Shown: in pieces, positions 35,216 through 43,774 of the stretch | How positions within the stretch are numbered: the stretch's first letter is position 1 | How the letters are laid out: the number at the start of each line of letters is the position of its first letter | Assembly (NCBI GenBank): GCA_022601435.1 | Contig: JAJACQ010000030.1 | Coordinates: forward strand, 1 to 64,000 | DNA length: 64,000 bases | Source: Chlamydiia bacterium | Lineage (GTDB): Bacteria > Chlamydiota > Chlamydiia > Chlamydiales > 2-12-FULL-49-11 | Reading direction: 5' to 3' | The notes under the pieces: generated by a model | Told to the model about the DNA's origin: nothing | Databases searched by the model: none | The model's input: the letters and a program-made list of their open reading frames with translations, nothing else | Position numbers and translations under genes: made by a program

Positions 35216-35394
35216 AATATCCTCCTTGCTTTATTACAGGATATTCTAGAAAGTCTTTTTTCACAAATGTTTTATTGCAAACAAATCGAATCTTAATTAT
35301 TCTGTTTTTTAGAAAAGTTATAAATCAAACCTCTTTCTTTTCTTTACTCTTTTGTTTGATAAGATATTTTAATAGTTATTATTTGTGAGGTGTT

Positions 35395-36603
35395 ATGGAA
35401 AACAAGAATATATTGATTTCAGGTGCAGGGCCTGCGGGATTGTCAATCGCTTATTGGTTAAAGAAGTATGGATTTAATCCAACGATTATTGAGAGATTTC
35501 CTAAATTGCGTACGGGCGGCTATAAGATTGATATTCGAGGAACAGCGATGGAAGTGATTAAAAGGATGGGGATTCATGATGAGATTTATGAAAACCGTAC
35601 GGATATTAAAGAATCTAAATATGTAAGTAGTGATGGAAAGATTCTTGGGCAAGCGCATCCAGATGAGGTGGGTATTCGTACAAAGGATGATTTAGAGATT
35701 GTTCGTGGAACGCTTTGTAAGATTTTATACGACAAAGTTCAAGATGTAGAGGTTATTTTTGATGATTCTATTTCTCAAATTACTCAAACAGATGATGGAG
35801 TTGTAGTTCAATTTAAGAAAGGGGAGTCGAGGGAATTTGATCTTATGATAGGTGCAGATGGGCTGCATTCAAAAACAAGGGATCTTGTCTTTGGAGAGGA
35901 AGAAAATTATCTTAAGCAATTAGGGAATCTATACATTTCATTTTATTCTGTTCCTAATTATTTGAATTTAGATAGAGTGGAGTTTGAATTTCATAAGCCA
36001 CCGAGGTTTGGTATTTTGTACTGCCCGATTGATGGGGAAGCAAAAGTTGGATTTGCTTTTTCATCTGATGTAAAGGCTAAAGATTTACAAAGCCGAGAAA
36101 AACAACAGGAGCTAATTACAAAGCTTTATGAAAATGCGGGATGGGAGTTTCCAAAACTTTTAAGCTTTATTAAGGATTCTCCAGATTTTTATTTTGATAC
36201 GATTGCACAGATTCACATGAAAAATTTTACAAAAGGAAGAACAGCTTTAATAGGTGATTGTGGTTATTGTGCCTCACCTCTTTCGGGTCAAGGAACAAGT
36301 CTTGCTTTGGTGGGAAGTTATATTCTTGCTGGCGAGCTTTATAAAAGTGGAGGAGATTACAAAAAAGCTTTTGTAAATTACGAGGAAGTGATGAGAGAAT
36401 TTATTTCTGAAAATCAAAGGCTAGCAGAAGTGTCCGTGAAGCTTTTTCAGGGAAAAAGCCCGTCAATAGGTATGACAGTACGAGCGCTCTTTATGAAACT
36501 ATGCGGAAAAAAAGCATATGCAAAATGGATAGAGCATTGGAAAAAGATAGCTGTTAAAGAAATGCATAGAGTTTCAAATCTGGTTTCTTTGAAAAATTAC
36601 TAA
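35395..36603 (+). CDS. FAD-dependent monooxygenase, TetX-like
   Basis: A 402-residue class A flavin monooxygenase. The nucleotide fold 'ILISGAGPAGLSIAYWLKKYG' begins at residue 5, 'LMIGADGLHSKTRDLVFG' is the DG motif, and 'ALIGDCGYCASPLSGQGTSLALVGSYILAGEL' is the GD motif. The pattern is closest to the TetX-like/UbiH branch that hydroxylates tetracyclines and other planar compounds. Whether it gives resistance cannot be read here. A long AT-rich 5' region separates it from the minus-strand gene before it, so it has its own promoter. Confidence 0.85.
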   Translation: MENKNILISGAGPAGLSIAYWLKKYGFNPTIIERFPKLRTGGYKIDIRGTAMEVIKRMGIHDEIYENRTDIKESKYVSSDGKILGQAHPDEVGIRTKDDLEIVRGTLCKILYDKVQDVEVIFDDSISQITQTDDGVVVQFKKGESREFDLMIGADGLHSKTRDLVFGEEENYLKQLGNLYISFYSVPNYLNLDRVEFEFHKPPRFGILYCPIDGEAKVGFAFSSDVKAKDLQSREKQQELITKLYENAGWEFPKLLSFIKDSPDFYFDTIAQIHMKNFTKGRTALIGDCGYCASPLSGQGTSLALVGSYILAGELYKSGGDYKKAFVNYEEVMREFISENQRLAEVSVKLFQGKSPSIGMTVRALFMKLCGKKAYAKWIEHWKKIAVKEMHRVSNLVSLKNY

Positions 36604-36633
36604 ATTTGCAATGTATAGATTTTTAGTGAGATA

Positions 36634-36699
36634 AAACTTTAAGGTAGTTTATAGTCTTCCTGATTTTTAAATTGGAGGACCATGAAAAAGATTTTTCTT
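36634..36699. repeat. 66-bp direct repeat, intact copy
   Basis: This promoter, Shine-Dalgarno (TTGGAGGACC) and first six codons of the gene at 36682 recur base for base at 40029-40094, about 3.4 kb downstream on the same strand. Confidence 0.9.
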
Positions 36700-38190
36700 A
36701 TTTTAGCTTTAGTATCTACTTTAAGAGCTGATTTTTGTTTAACTCATCCAATGTATGAGCCTGGTTTTTTTTCTGTATTTAATACGGTGGTAGGTGCTTT
36801 AGATGCTTATGATCGTAGCGAAATAGATGGTCTGCAGGTGGACTTTGCGGATCAAGGGCATTATTATGATTTAGATCATGGGCCAAATTGGTGGAGTTAT
36901 TACTTCGAGCCTATATCGTTGGGTGTTCAAGGAAATAATAAGTTTCCCACATATAAAAAGATTACGTTTTCACAAAATACGCAGTTTCGGCTTTCTAGAG
37001 AACGAGGGTTTGAGTTACTTCAGAAATATGTGAAGGTTAAAGACCCTATTAAGCAAAAAATCAAAGAGTTTGAAGAAGCGCATTTTAAAAATAATAAAGT
37101 TTTAGGGGTTCATTTCCGAGGAACAGATAAGAAAAGTGAAGCACCCGAAATTGATTATAAGGATCTTTTTTTAATGCTCCAACAAGAAATGGAGCAAGGT
37201 GAGTTTACAAAATTATTTATTGCGACTGACGATGGAAATTTCTTTGAGTATATAAAGAAGAAATTTCCTACAAGAATTTGTTCGATTCCAGCAATTCGAT
37301 CGTTTAATAAAGAGGCTGTTCATTTAACAAATACATCTAACTATCAAAAAGGGGAGGATGCCCTTATCGACTGCATCTTGCTTTCAAAGTGTGATAAGCT
37401 TTATAAGATGGCTTCAAATTTAAGTGATGTTTCTATGATATGGAATCCTTATATGGAAGTTGTTCATTTAAATCATGCTTATAGTGAAAGATGTAAAAAT
37501 AAAACGTTTAATGTTTTTAAGAATTTAAATACAGTCTTGAGTCTTCTTCAAACTTATGAAGTTGAAGGTTGCAAAGATGGGTTTGAAGTCTTTTTCCCAA
37601 CAAAGCAAGGAGAGAATTGGTGGAATGTCCATTTTAAGCCAATAGTATTAGGAAAGCAAAAAACACATCTTCAGAATTTTAATATAACATACCTAGGATT
37701 GAATCATCTTTTTGAATGTCCTGTTGAAAGATCAAATGAATTGATAGAAAAGTATATTGAATTTCAACCCCATATTTTGCAAAAAGCTGATCAAGTTACA
37801 AGTAAGTTATCAAGCAAGAGTTTCATAGCGATCTACTTTGGTTCAGAGACATGCTCAAAACTTTTTCAAAAAGAAGTAAAACAAAAGCAAGTGTTTGCAG
37901 AAGTGACGTCTCAGTTAAAAAGAAATGAGTCTGTGCTTTGGATCAGTGATGATGAAGAGTTTCTAAATGAAGCTAAATTAAGGTTTCCAAGTTCTGTAAT
38001 AGCAAAACTATTAAATAGAAAAGCTGTGCCTTTTTTAGACTATGAGACAAATCTTTTAGTTAATACAATTGCTTTATCCCGAGCAAGAAAAGTAATCGGA
38101 GTTGGAAATGAGATCTTATTTGTTGCAAAACAGCTGAATCCAAATTTAGAAGTGCAAGAGTTAAGTAAATTATGGCTTCTGAAAAATTAA
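36682..38190 (+). CDS. Exported tandem-duplicated fucosyltransferase-like (GT23/GT65/NodZ-type) protein
   Basis: A 502-residue protein with a signal peptide (1-16). Two similar halves follow. The N-half (about 17-270) has 'GPNWWSYYFEPISLG', 'RERGFELLQKYV', 'VLGVHFRGTDKK' (the donor-binding H-x-R-G-T-D motif of alpha-1,6 and O-fucosyltransferases), 'KLFIATDDGNFFEYIKKKFP' and 'ALIDCILLSKCDKLYKMASNLS'. The C-half (about 285-502) mirrors this with 'GENWWNVHFKPIVLG', 'VERSNELIEKYI', 'FIAIYFGSETCSK', 'VLWISDDEEFLNEAKLRFP' and 'LLVNTIALSRARKVIGVGNE', but lacks the HxRGTD residues. I infer one catalytic and one degenerate copy. Strong ribosome site GGAGG. A GT10 gene follows, so a fucosylated glycan is plausible. 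Confidence 0.75.
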   Translation: MKKIFLILALVSTLRADFCLTHPMYEPGFFSVFNTVVGALDAYDRSEIDGLQVDFADQGHYYDLDHGPNWWSYYFEPISLGVQGNNKFPTYKKITFSQNTQFRLSRERGFELLQKYVKVKDPIKQKIKEFEEAHFKNNKVLGVHFRGTDKKSEAPEIDYKDLFLMLQQEMEQGEFTKLFIATDDGNFFEYIKKKFPTRICSIPAIRSFNKEAVHLTNTSNYQKGEDALIDCILLSKCDKLYKMASNLSDVSMIWNPYMEVVHLNHAYSERCKNKTFNVFKNLNTVLSLLQTYEVEGCKDGFEVFFPTKQGENWWNVHFKPIVLGKQKTHLQNFNITYLGLNHLFECPVERSNELIEKYIEFQPHILQKADQVTSKLSSKSFIAIYFGSETCSKLFQKEVKQKQVFAEVTSQLKRNESVLWISDDEEFLNEAKLRFPSSVIAKLLNRKAVPFLDYETNLLVNTIALSRARKVIGVGNEILFVAKQLNPNLEVQELSKLWLLKN

Positions 38191-38265
38191 ATAGATCTGT
38201 TTTTAATTGACAATAAATACTTTAAGAATTGATGATGTTTTCTTTAGTTTTTTTAGGGTAGACTG

Positions 38266-39195
38266 TTGTTTTTATATTTTAGTTTTTTTTGTTTTTTTCT
38301 TGGAAATTTAAGTGCTGTCACAATTGATATAGTTACAGATTTTTGGAACGATTTATATCCTGCAAAATTAGAAGATAAATCTGATAAAGAGTGTCAATTT
38401 AGAATTATAAATACAACTGTAGAAGATTATGAAGCCAATTATTTTTCTTCTAATGTAAAGTATGTAATTTTCTTTGGTCAGCTCAAGCCGAATATTATCA
38501 AAAAAATGCCTAAAGAAAAGCTCATCTTATTTACTTGGGAACCGGAAGGATTTGGTTTAAATTACTATAATCTATTTTATAGGATATACACTACCAATGA
38601 TAATTTAATCGATAATGATCGATTTTTTAAGTTTTGCTACCCTTATTTAAAATCTTTTCCCAAAAAGGTTTTGCCATTTAATAAAAAGAAATTAAGCGCA
38701 ATCGTTGCAAGGGATTGGATTCATGAGAGGGTTAAGCTATTAAAGTTTTTTAATGATCATTTAGATTATGAGTTTGATGCTTTTGGTTCCCGTTTTATTT
38801 CTGGATATAAGAAATTATACAGAGGAAGAATTCCTGGCTCTCATTCTGGAAATCCAAAAATAAAAACACTTCAAAACTATCGATTTAGCTTTTGTTTGGA
38901 AAATAGCAATGTTCCTGGTTATATAACAGAAAAAATTTTCGCTAGTTTTGCAGCTGGTTGTGTACCAATTTATTTAGGGCCATCAAACATTGATGATTAT
39001 ATTCCAAAGGATTGTTATATAGATTATAGGGCATTTAGTAATTTAAGTGAGTTGTATGGTTATATAAACAATATATCTGAATTAGAATATCAAACTTATT
39101 TAGATAATATTTCTAAGTATTGCAATAGTGAACAAAGTAAGTGTTTTTCTACAGAATCTTTTGAGAAGATTTTTATAGAATTAAAAAATAGTTAG
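38266..39195 (+). CDS. Exported GT10-family fucosyltransferase
   Basis: A 309-residue protein from a TTG start, with a hydrophobic signal sequence (1-17). The C-terminal GDP-fucose domain is strongly diagnostic: 'NYRFSFCLENSNVPGYITEKIFASF', 'AGCVPIYLGPSNIDDYIPKDCYIDYRAF' (about residues 203-260). GT10 enzymes add alpha-1,3/1,4-fucose to GlcNAc in Lewis-type glycans. Bacterial GT10 enzymes are normally cytosolic or inner-membrane associated, so the signal peptide is unusual. It lies between the fucosyltransferase-like duplicate and an FkbM methyltransferase. Confidence 0.85.
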   Translation: MFLYFSFFCFFLGNLSAVTIDIVTDFWNDLYPAKLEDKSDKECQFRIINTTVEDYEANYFSSNVKYVIFFGQLKPNIIKKMPKEKLILFTWEPEGFGLNYYNLFYRIYTTNDNLIDNDRFFKFCYPYLKSFPKKVLPFNKKKLSAIVARDWIHERVKLLKFFNDHLDYEFDAFGSRFISGYKKLYRGRIPGSHSGNPKIKTLQNYRFSFCLENSNVPGYITEKIFASFAAGCVPIYLGPSNIDDYIPKDCYIDYRAFSNLSELYGYINNISELEYQTYLDNISKYCNSEQSKCFSTESFEKIFIELKNS

Positions 39196-39219
39196 AAACG
39201 GGGATAAAAGGAGTAGATT

Positions 39220-39981
39220 TTGAATTTATTAAAAAAAAGTAAATGCATATTACTAACTGTTGGGTTAGTTTGTATTTTTATAACATCTAGTGTCTATGCA
39301 GCACCAAAGAATTATAACTTATACCATCAACTAGGTCGTAAAAAAAGTGGTTATTACAGCCAAACGGGTCAAGATGAGTATTTACACAAAAATGTATTTA
39401 AAGATAAGAAAAACGGAGTTTTTGTTGAGTTTGGAGCTCATAATGGTATTTCATACAGTAATACAAAAATCTTTGAGGAACTGGGTTGGACGGGGATTTG
39501 TATTGAACCCATTCCTTCTGTCTTCAACGAGTTAAAGAAGAATAGATCTTGTATTTGCCTGCAAGGCTGCATATCTGATCATACTGGAAAGGATGTTTTT
39601 TTAAAGTTAGAAGGGGAGCCTGAGATGTGTAGTGGACTTGTAAGAAATTTTGATCCACAACATATGGTTGGGGTAAAAAACGTTTTAAAAGTTAGAACTT
39701 ATGGAGATGAGCCAAAAGAAATTGAAGTTGATTGTTTCTTATTAAATGACATCTTAGAAGAATATGATATCTATCATATAGATTTATTAAGTATGGATAC
39801 AGAAGGTGGCGAGCTGGAGATTTTAAGATCTATAGATTATAACAAGTTTGATATTGATGTTATATTAGTTGAAAATAATTTCATGGAAGGCTCTTTTAGA
39901 CATTTTATGAGATCTAAAGGGTATGATCTAATTCATCGATGCGGACAGGATGATGTCTATAAAAAGAAAGTTATAAATTAG
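39220..39981 (+). CDS. Exported FkbM-family methyltransferase
   Basis: A 253-residue protein from a TTG with AAGGAG upstream; a hydrophobic segment ends with 'SSVYAA' near residue 28. The methyltransferase fold starts at 'YYSQTGQDEYLHKNVF' and 'GVFVEFGAHNGISYSNTKIFEELGWTGICIEP' and ends with 'HIDLLSMDTEGGELEILRSID' and 'VILVENNF', the classic FkbM pattern. FkbM enzymes O-methylate sugars and polyketides. Together with the two preceding fucosyltransferase-like genes on the same strand, this suggests methylated fucose decoration. It begins 24 bases after the GT10 stop. Confidence 0.85.
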   Translation: MNLLKKSKCILLTVGLVCIFITSSVYAAPKNYNLYHQLGRKKSGYYSQTGQDEYLHKNVFKDKKNGVFVEFGAHNGISYSNTKIFEELGWTGICIEPIPSVFNELKKNRSCICLQGCISDHTGKDVFLKLEGEPEMCSGLVRNFDPQHMVGVKNVLKVRTYGDEPKEIEVDCFLLNDILEEYDIYHIDLLSMDTEGGELEILRSIDYNKFDIDVILVENNFMEGSFRHFMRSKGYDLIHRCGQDDVYKKKVIN

Positions 39982-40028
39982 AATGTATTCTGATTGAACT
40001 TTGCTTGTTAATAAGGAACGTTCAACCT

Positions 40029-40136
40029 AAACTTTAAGGTAGTTTATAGTCTTCCTGATTTTTAAATTGGAGGACCATGAAAAAGATTTTTCTTCTAATG
40101 TAAAACATAAATACAACTTTAAGGTTTTGAATTACA
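40029..40136 (+). pseudogene. Deletion scar: promoter and start of the 36682 gene joined to a GT10 gene scrap
   Basis: Bases 40029-40094 duplicate 36634-36699, including the Shine-Dalgarno and the first codons of the gene at 36682. The sequence then switches: 40086-40104 is identical to 38441-38459 inside the GT10 gene. The overlap of the two matches, ATTTTTCTT (9 bases), marks a microhomology junction. This looks like the remains of a second copy of the 36.6-38.5 kb segment that collapsed by deletion. The frame stops after 7 codons. Confidence 0.8.
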
Positions 40137-40137
40137 A

Positions 40138-40524
40138 CTAGCTGTAATATGGAGTAACAACAGCCCAGACTCGATCAATTTTGTTTTCATCGTTAAGGTG
40201 CCAAATGCCGCAGACCCAACGGTGCTGCTTTTGGCCGCTTTCCTTCTTAATCGAAGATGAGTAGAAATGAACAGAGATATGTTTATCATCTCCAGCAACA
40301 ATTTTTTTCATTTCAAAAGTCGTATCTCGGAATTGTTCTTTTTGAATTTTTGCTTGTTTGAGTAATTCATCATAATTCATTTGAAGTGTAATAGGTTCTT
40401 TGTCATCGTCTGAGACCCTTACTTCCTCAAAAAAGTCTTTTGCGTAAAATTCATCAAAGCGACTTAGATCTTCCCCTTTCCAAATACAATCAAACATTTC
40501 AGTAAAAAAAATTTCAGTTTTCAT
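40138..40524 (-). CDS. SnoaL/NTF2-fold protein
   Basis: A 128-residue single-domain protein with the cone-shaped NTF2-like pattern: a helical start 'FFTEMFDCIWKGEDLSRFDEFYAKDFFEEV', a central 'KQAKIQKEQFRDTTFEMKKIVAGDDKHISVHF' and a final strand pair 'HRWVCGIWHLNDENKIDRVWAVVTPY'. Many members are ring-closing or isomerising enzymes in polyketide and steroid pathways, others just bind small molecules. It lies two bases after the DUF4260 gene on the same strand, so the two are cotranscribed. Confidence 0.75.
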   Translation of the reverse strand: MKTEIFFTEMFDCIWKGEDLSRFDEFYAKDFFEEVRVSDDDKEPITLQMNYDELLKQAKIQKEQFRDTTFEMKKIVAGDDKHISVHFYSSSIKKESGQKQHRWVCGIWHLNDENKIDRVWAVVTPYYS

Positions 40525-40526
40525 AT

Positions 40527-40880
40527 TTAGCCTATTTTCCCAAGATGAGTGAATTTAAATCCCTTTATTTCCTTAAGACCAATTCCTAACATACGATCAA
40601 AATTGATGTGGCAGAACCAGATCATTGCGATGGGGGTTAAAAGAGGTACTTCTTGGATATATGCAAAAGCATAGAGTAGAATTGGGCAAGTTTTGGTATG
40701 GAAGATATTATAGAGAAGAGCACCTAACTTATTGTTAATAGAGTAACCAATTAAAGCCGCATCTGGAACAAGAAAGTAATAAGCAAACAACCACCAGGAG
40801 AAACCTTGTGTGTGATAGCTAAATAGTGTGAGTAGAAATAAAGCTGCGCCTTCTAGTTGAAGAATAGTTTTATTATTCAT
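40527..40880 (-). CDS. DUF4260 family membrane protein
   Basis: A 117-residue protein with four hydrophobic segments and the family landmarks 'FLVPDAALIGYSIN', 'GALLYNIFHTKTCPILL', 'PIAMIWFCHINFDRMLGIGLK'. The function of DUF4260 is not known. The first gene of a two-gene unit with the SnoaL-like gene. Confidence 0.8.
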   Translation of the reverse strand: MNNKTILQLEGAALFLLTLFSYHTQGFSWWLFAYYFLVPDAALIGYSINNKLGALLYNIFHTKTCPILLYAFAYIQEVPLLTPIAMIWFCHINFDRMLGIGLKEIKGFKFTHLGKIG

Positions 40881-40957
40881 AAAAACTCCTTTTTTAGTAG
40901 GATTATACTAAATAAGATGGATTTTGTATACTACCTGTAAAAAATAGGAATAATTTT

Positions 40958-41159
40958 ATGAAAAGAGATAATTTTTTTGATAATCCTTTTGGAGGGATTT
41001 CCTTGGATAAACAAGTAAAGAATCCAAATATAAATTGCTCGTTATAGTTATTATGCAGGTTATTATCATGGTCATTCTTTTGATGACTGTGCGATGTTTT
41101 TAATACCAGATCGAGATGATGTAGAGGCCCTTTTTAAATTTGCAACTTCCTTGAAATAA
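40958..41159 (+). pseudogene. catB-type acetyltransferase relic
   Basis: An ATG at 40958 opens 'NFFDNPFGGISLDKQVKNPNI', which stops at about 41048. A one-base frame change near 41030 leads to '[30 protein letters not shown]', and the frame closes at TAA 41157-41159. This is the unmistakable N-terminus of type B chloramphenicol acetyltransferases (left-handed beta-helix xenobiotic acetyltransferases, '[36 protein letters not shown]'). The hexapeptide-repeat domain that should follow is missing. The relic is frameshifted and truncated. Confidence 0.85.
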
Positions 41160-41229
41160 GTTGTTTTAACATTGATTAAAATCTGATGCTTTAATAAAAT
41201 TTATCTCTTCTTTACATTTTGGAGGTGAG

Positions 41230-42078
41230 ATGAAACTTTTTTTAATTTTTTTAGCATCAATCAGTTTATGGGCAGACAACAAGATTGTTTATATTATTTC
41301 TGCACCAAGGTCGTTGTCAACAGCATCACTTAGGATGTTTGCTAATCGTGATGATTTTAAAGCTTTCATAGACTCATCATGTCCAATTTATTTTAAAAAG
41401 CACTATCCTGAAGAATACAGCTCGCTTTTTATTGAAAATCCTTATCAATCTATAGATGAAATAAAAAAAGATTTTATAGAAGCAAATAAAGACAGCCATA
41501 TCGTTGTTAAGGATATGAGTTATTCAGCTCATGATTTTTTAGTGAATGATCAAGAGTTTGTTCAAAATCCAAACCTTCATTTCATTTTTTTAATAAGAAA
41601 TCCATATGATATTCAGCTTTCAATTTATAAAAAGGAGCACGATGTTTCAGGGCCTTATTGTGATGTTGTTGGAACAAAAAAACTCTATAATATTTATCAA
41701 GCAGTGAAAGAACAAAACCCAAATAAAATACACCTTCTTTTTGTCGATGAGTTTTCTAAGAATCCAAGGCCATATTTAGAGGAAATACTTGAAGACATAA
41801 ATCTTCCTTTTACGGAAAAATCAGTTTCATGGGAATCGATTGATAAAAATACGCTGATGAAGCAATGGCATCAAAAATCAAAACCATTTGTTTCAGAACT
41901 TTGGTATGATGTAGCTTTGCAAAGTACACACATAATGCCATTAACAACTTACCCACAACCGCTTTCAGATGATGATCTGTTTAAAGATGTAGAATCAGAT
42001 TCAGATCGTGAAGAGTTAATCAAAGCCTATAGATATAATTTGCCATATTATATGAAGTTTTTAGAGGAGAAAAAATGA
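41230..42078 (+). CDS. Exported sulfotransferase-like protein, array copy 1
   Basis: A 282-residue protein with a signal peptide (1-15, ending 'SLWA'). The P-loop-like 5'-phosphosulfate site reads 'YIISAPRSLSTASLRMF' (residues 21-37), and the 3'-phosphate site is in 'FIFLIRNPYDIQLSIYK'. 'LPFTEKSVSW' and a W/H-rich tail follow. PAPS-dependent sulfotransferases show this RSxST...RNP arrangement, and the four-member array shares it. First gene of an operon, with GGAGG before the ATG and a 4-base overlap with copy 2. It is the most diverged copy at its 5' end. Export is puzzling because PAPS is cytosolic; the target might be a host glycan, lipid or protein. Confidence 0.78.
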   Translation: MKLFLIFLASISLWADNKIVYIISAPRSLSTASLRMFANRDDFKAFIDSSCPIYFKKHYPEEYSSLFIENPYQSIDEIKKDFIEANKDSHIVVKDMSYSAHDFLVNDQEFVQNPNLHFIFLIRNPYDIQLSIYKKEHDVSGPYCDVVGTKKLYNIYQAVKEQNPNKIHLLFVDEFSKNPRPYLEEILEDINLPFTEKSVSWESIDKNTLMKQWHQKSKPFVSELWYDVALQSTHIMPLTTYPQPLSDDDLFKDVESDSDREELIKAYRYNLPYYMKFLEEKK

Positions 42079-42929
42079 GATATCTTTTAGTCTTCTTGAC
42101 GTCCGTGAGTTTGTGGGCGCAAGATAATAAGATTATTCATATTGTATCCACGGTAAGGTCTCTTTCAACAGCGATGTTTCGTATGTTTGAAAATCACGAA
42201 GATTTCACAGGTTTTTTAGAACCAAATGTGGCAAGGTTTTTTAGAAAACATATTTCTGAAGATGAGATTGATGATTGGATTTATAAAGATGCTTATCATA
42301 GTTTTGATGAGGTGAAAAAGGATCTATATGAAGGATTAAATAATCATCATGTTGTTTTAAAAGATATTAGCTGTGTTGCTAAACAATACATTATGAGTGA
42401 TGATGATTATGTTAAAAACCCTAATGTTCATTTTGTTTTAGTTTTACGTAATCCATATGAGATTTTACAATCGATCTATAGAAAGGATAAGACTATAAAC
42501 AAGATGCTATATGATTATGTAGGAGTTAAGCAACTATATGAGATATATGAAAAGGTTAAAAATAAAAACCCTAACAGAGTGCATTTAGTTTTTGTTGATG
42601 ACTTAGTAAGTGATCCTAAAGAAACTATAGAACCAATTTTTAATGCGATCGGAATACCTTTTTCAGAAAAATGCCTTTCATGGGATTCTATTGATGAATA
42701 TAAGACAGTTAAAGAGTGGCGACAGGTTACAAAGCCATTTCTATCTCAGATATGGCATGGATCAGCATTTAAAAGTACTCATATTACAAAATTATCAAAT
42801 TATCCAAAACCAACTTCTGAAGAAGAGTTCTATTTGGAGATATTGAATGATCAATGCAGAGCTCTACACATAGATGTATATAAGTATCATTATCCTTATT
42901 ATAAGAAGTTTTTAGAGGAGAAAAAATGA
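42075..42929 (+). CDS. Exported sulfotransferase-like protein, array copy 2
   Basis: A 284-residue paralogue of copy 1 with the same order: signal peptide ending 'SLWAQ', loop 'IVSTVRSLSTAMFRMFEN' (Val replaces the usual Pro before RSLST), 'HFVLVLRNPYEILQSIYRK', 'FVDDLVSDPKETIEPI', 'IPFSEKCLSWDSI' and 'FLSQIWHGSAFKSTHITKL'. It overlaps copy 1 and copy 3 by 4 bases (ATGA). Its first ~55 bases are almost identical to those of copies 3 and 4 although the rest has diverged. Either strong selection acts on the export signal or gene conversion keeps the 5' ends alike. Confidence 0.78.
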   Translation: MRYLLVFLTSVSLWAQDNKIIHIVSTVRSLSTAMFRMFENHEDFTGFLEPNVARFFRKHISEDEIDDWIYKDAYHSFDEVKKDLYEGLNNHHVVLKDISCVAKQYIMSDDDYVKNPNVHFVLVLRNPYEILQSIYRKDKTINKMLYDYVGVKQLYEIYEKVKNKNPNRVHLVFVDDLVSDPKETIEPIFNAIGIPFSEKCLSWDSIDEYKTVKEWRQVTKPFLSQIWHGSAFKSTHITKLSNYPKPTSEEEFYLEILNDQCRALHIDVYKYHYPYYKKFLEEKK

Positions 42930-43774
42930 AATATCTTTTAGTCTTCTTGACGTCTGTGAGTTTGTGGGCGCAAGATAATAAAATTGTTTATATTGTAGCA
43001 TCGCCCCGTTCGTTATCATCAGCGATGTTTCGTATGTTTGAAAATCGCGATGACTTTGTGGGATTTCATGAATCAACAATGCCCATCCATAGCAGAAGAA
43101 AAAGAGGGGCTGAGACTGCTGGTTGGTATCAAAAGAGTGCCTTTAAAACATATAATGATTTAACAGCAAAGATAGTTAAAGAGAGTAGAATAAATCATGT
43201 AGTTCTCAAAGATGTAATTTTTACTACAGAACAATTTGTTTTACAAAATAATGAGCTATTAAAAAATTCTCAGATTCATTTTGTTTTTTTAGTGCGGCAT
43301 CCATATTGGATTTTACAATCTTTATATAAAGGAGATGGAATGTTTCATCCAATTTATAATCAACTTGTTGGCGTAAAACAATTATATGAGACTTATCAAA
43401 AAGCAAAAGATTTAAATCCAAATAAAGTGCATCTTGTTTTTTCAGAAGAGCTTTCAAAATACCCACGTGAAACACTTGAAATTATTTTCGCTAATATAGA
43501 TATTCCTTTTTCAGAGAAATCACTTTCTTGGAATCAATTACCAGAGCCGTTTGATGGAGAAAAATGGTATGCATCAAAACGCTATGATTTATTTCGCTTT
43601 TGGCATCATGATGCGTTGATGAGTACTTGTATTAGACCTTTAAAAAGGCTGGATGTTCCATCAGAAGAGGATATGTATAGGGACCTTTTTAAAGACGAGG
43701 ATAGAGAGAAGTTATTTGAAGTTTATCGTTATCATCTTCCGTTTTATAAGAAATTTTTAGAGGAGAAAAAATGA
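42926..43774 (+). CDS. Exported sulfotransferase-like protein, array copy 3
   Basis: A 282-residue paralogue. After the shared signal peptide come 'YIVASPRSLSSAMFRMFENRDDF', 'HFVFLVRHPYWILQSLYKG' (His replaces Asn in R-N-P), 'PRETLEIIFANIDIPFSEKSLSW' and 'FRFWHHDALMSTCIRPL'. The acceptor-side region (about residues 50-110) differs most between copies, so each may act on a different acceptor. It overlaps both neighbours by 4 bases, so all four are translationally coupled. Confidence 0.78.
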   Translation: MKYLLVFLTSVSLWAQDNKIVYIVASPRSLSSAMFRMFENRDDFVGFHESTMPIHSRRKRGAETAGWYQKSAFKTYNDLTAKIVKESRINHVVLKDVIFTTEQFVLQNNELLKNSQIHFVFLVRHPYWILQSLYKGDGMFHPIYNQLVGVKQLYETYQKAKDLNPNKVHLVFSEELSKYPRETLEIIFANIDIPFSEKSLSWNQLPEPFDGEKWYASKRYDLFRFWHHDALMSTCIRPLKRLDVPSEEDMYRDLFKDEDREKLFEVYRYHLPFYKKFLEEKK

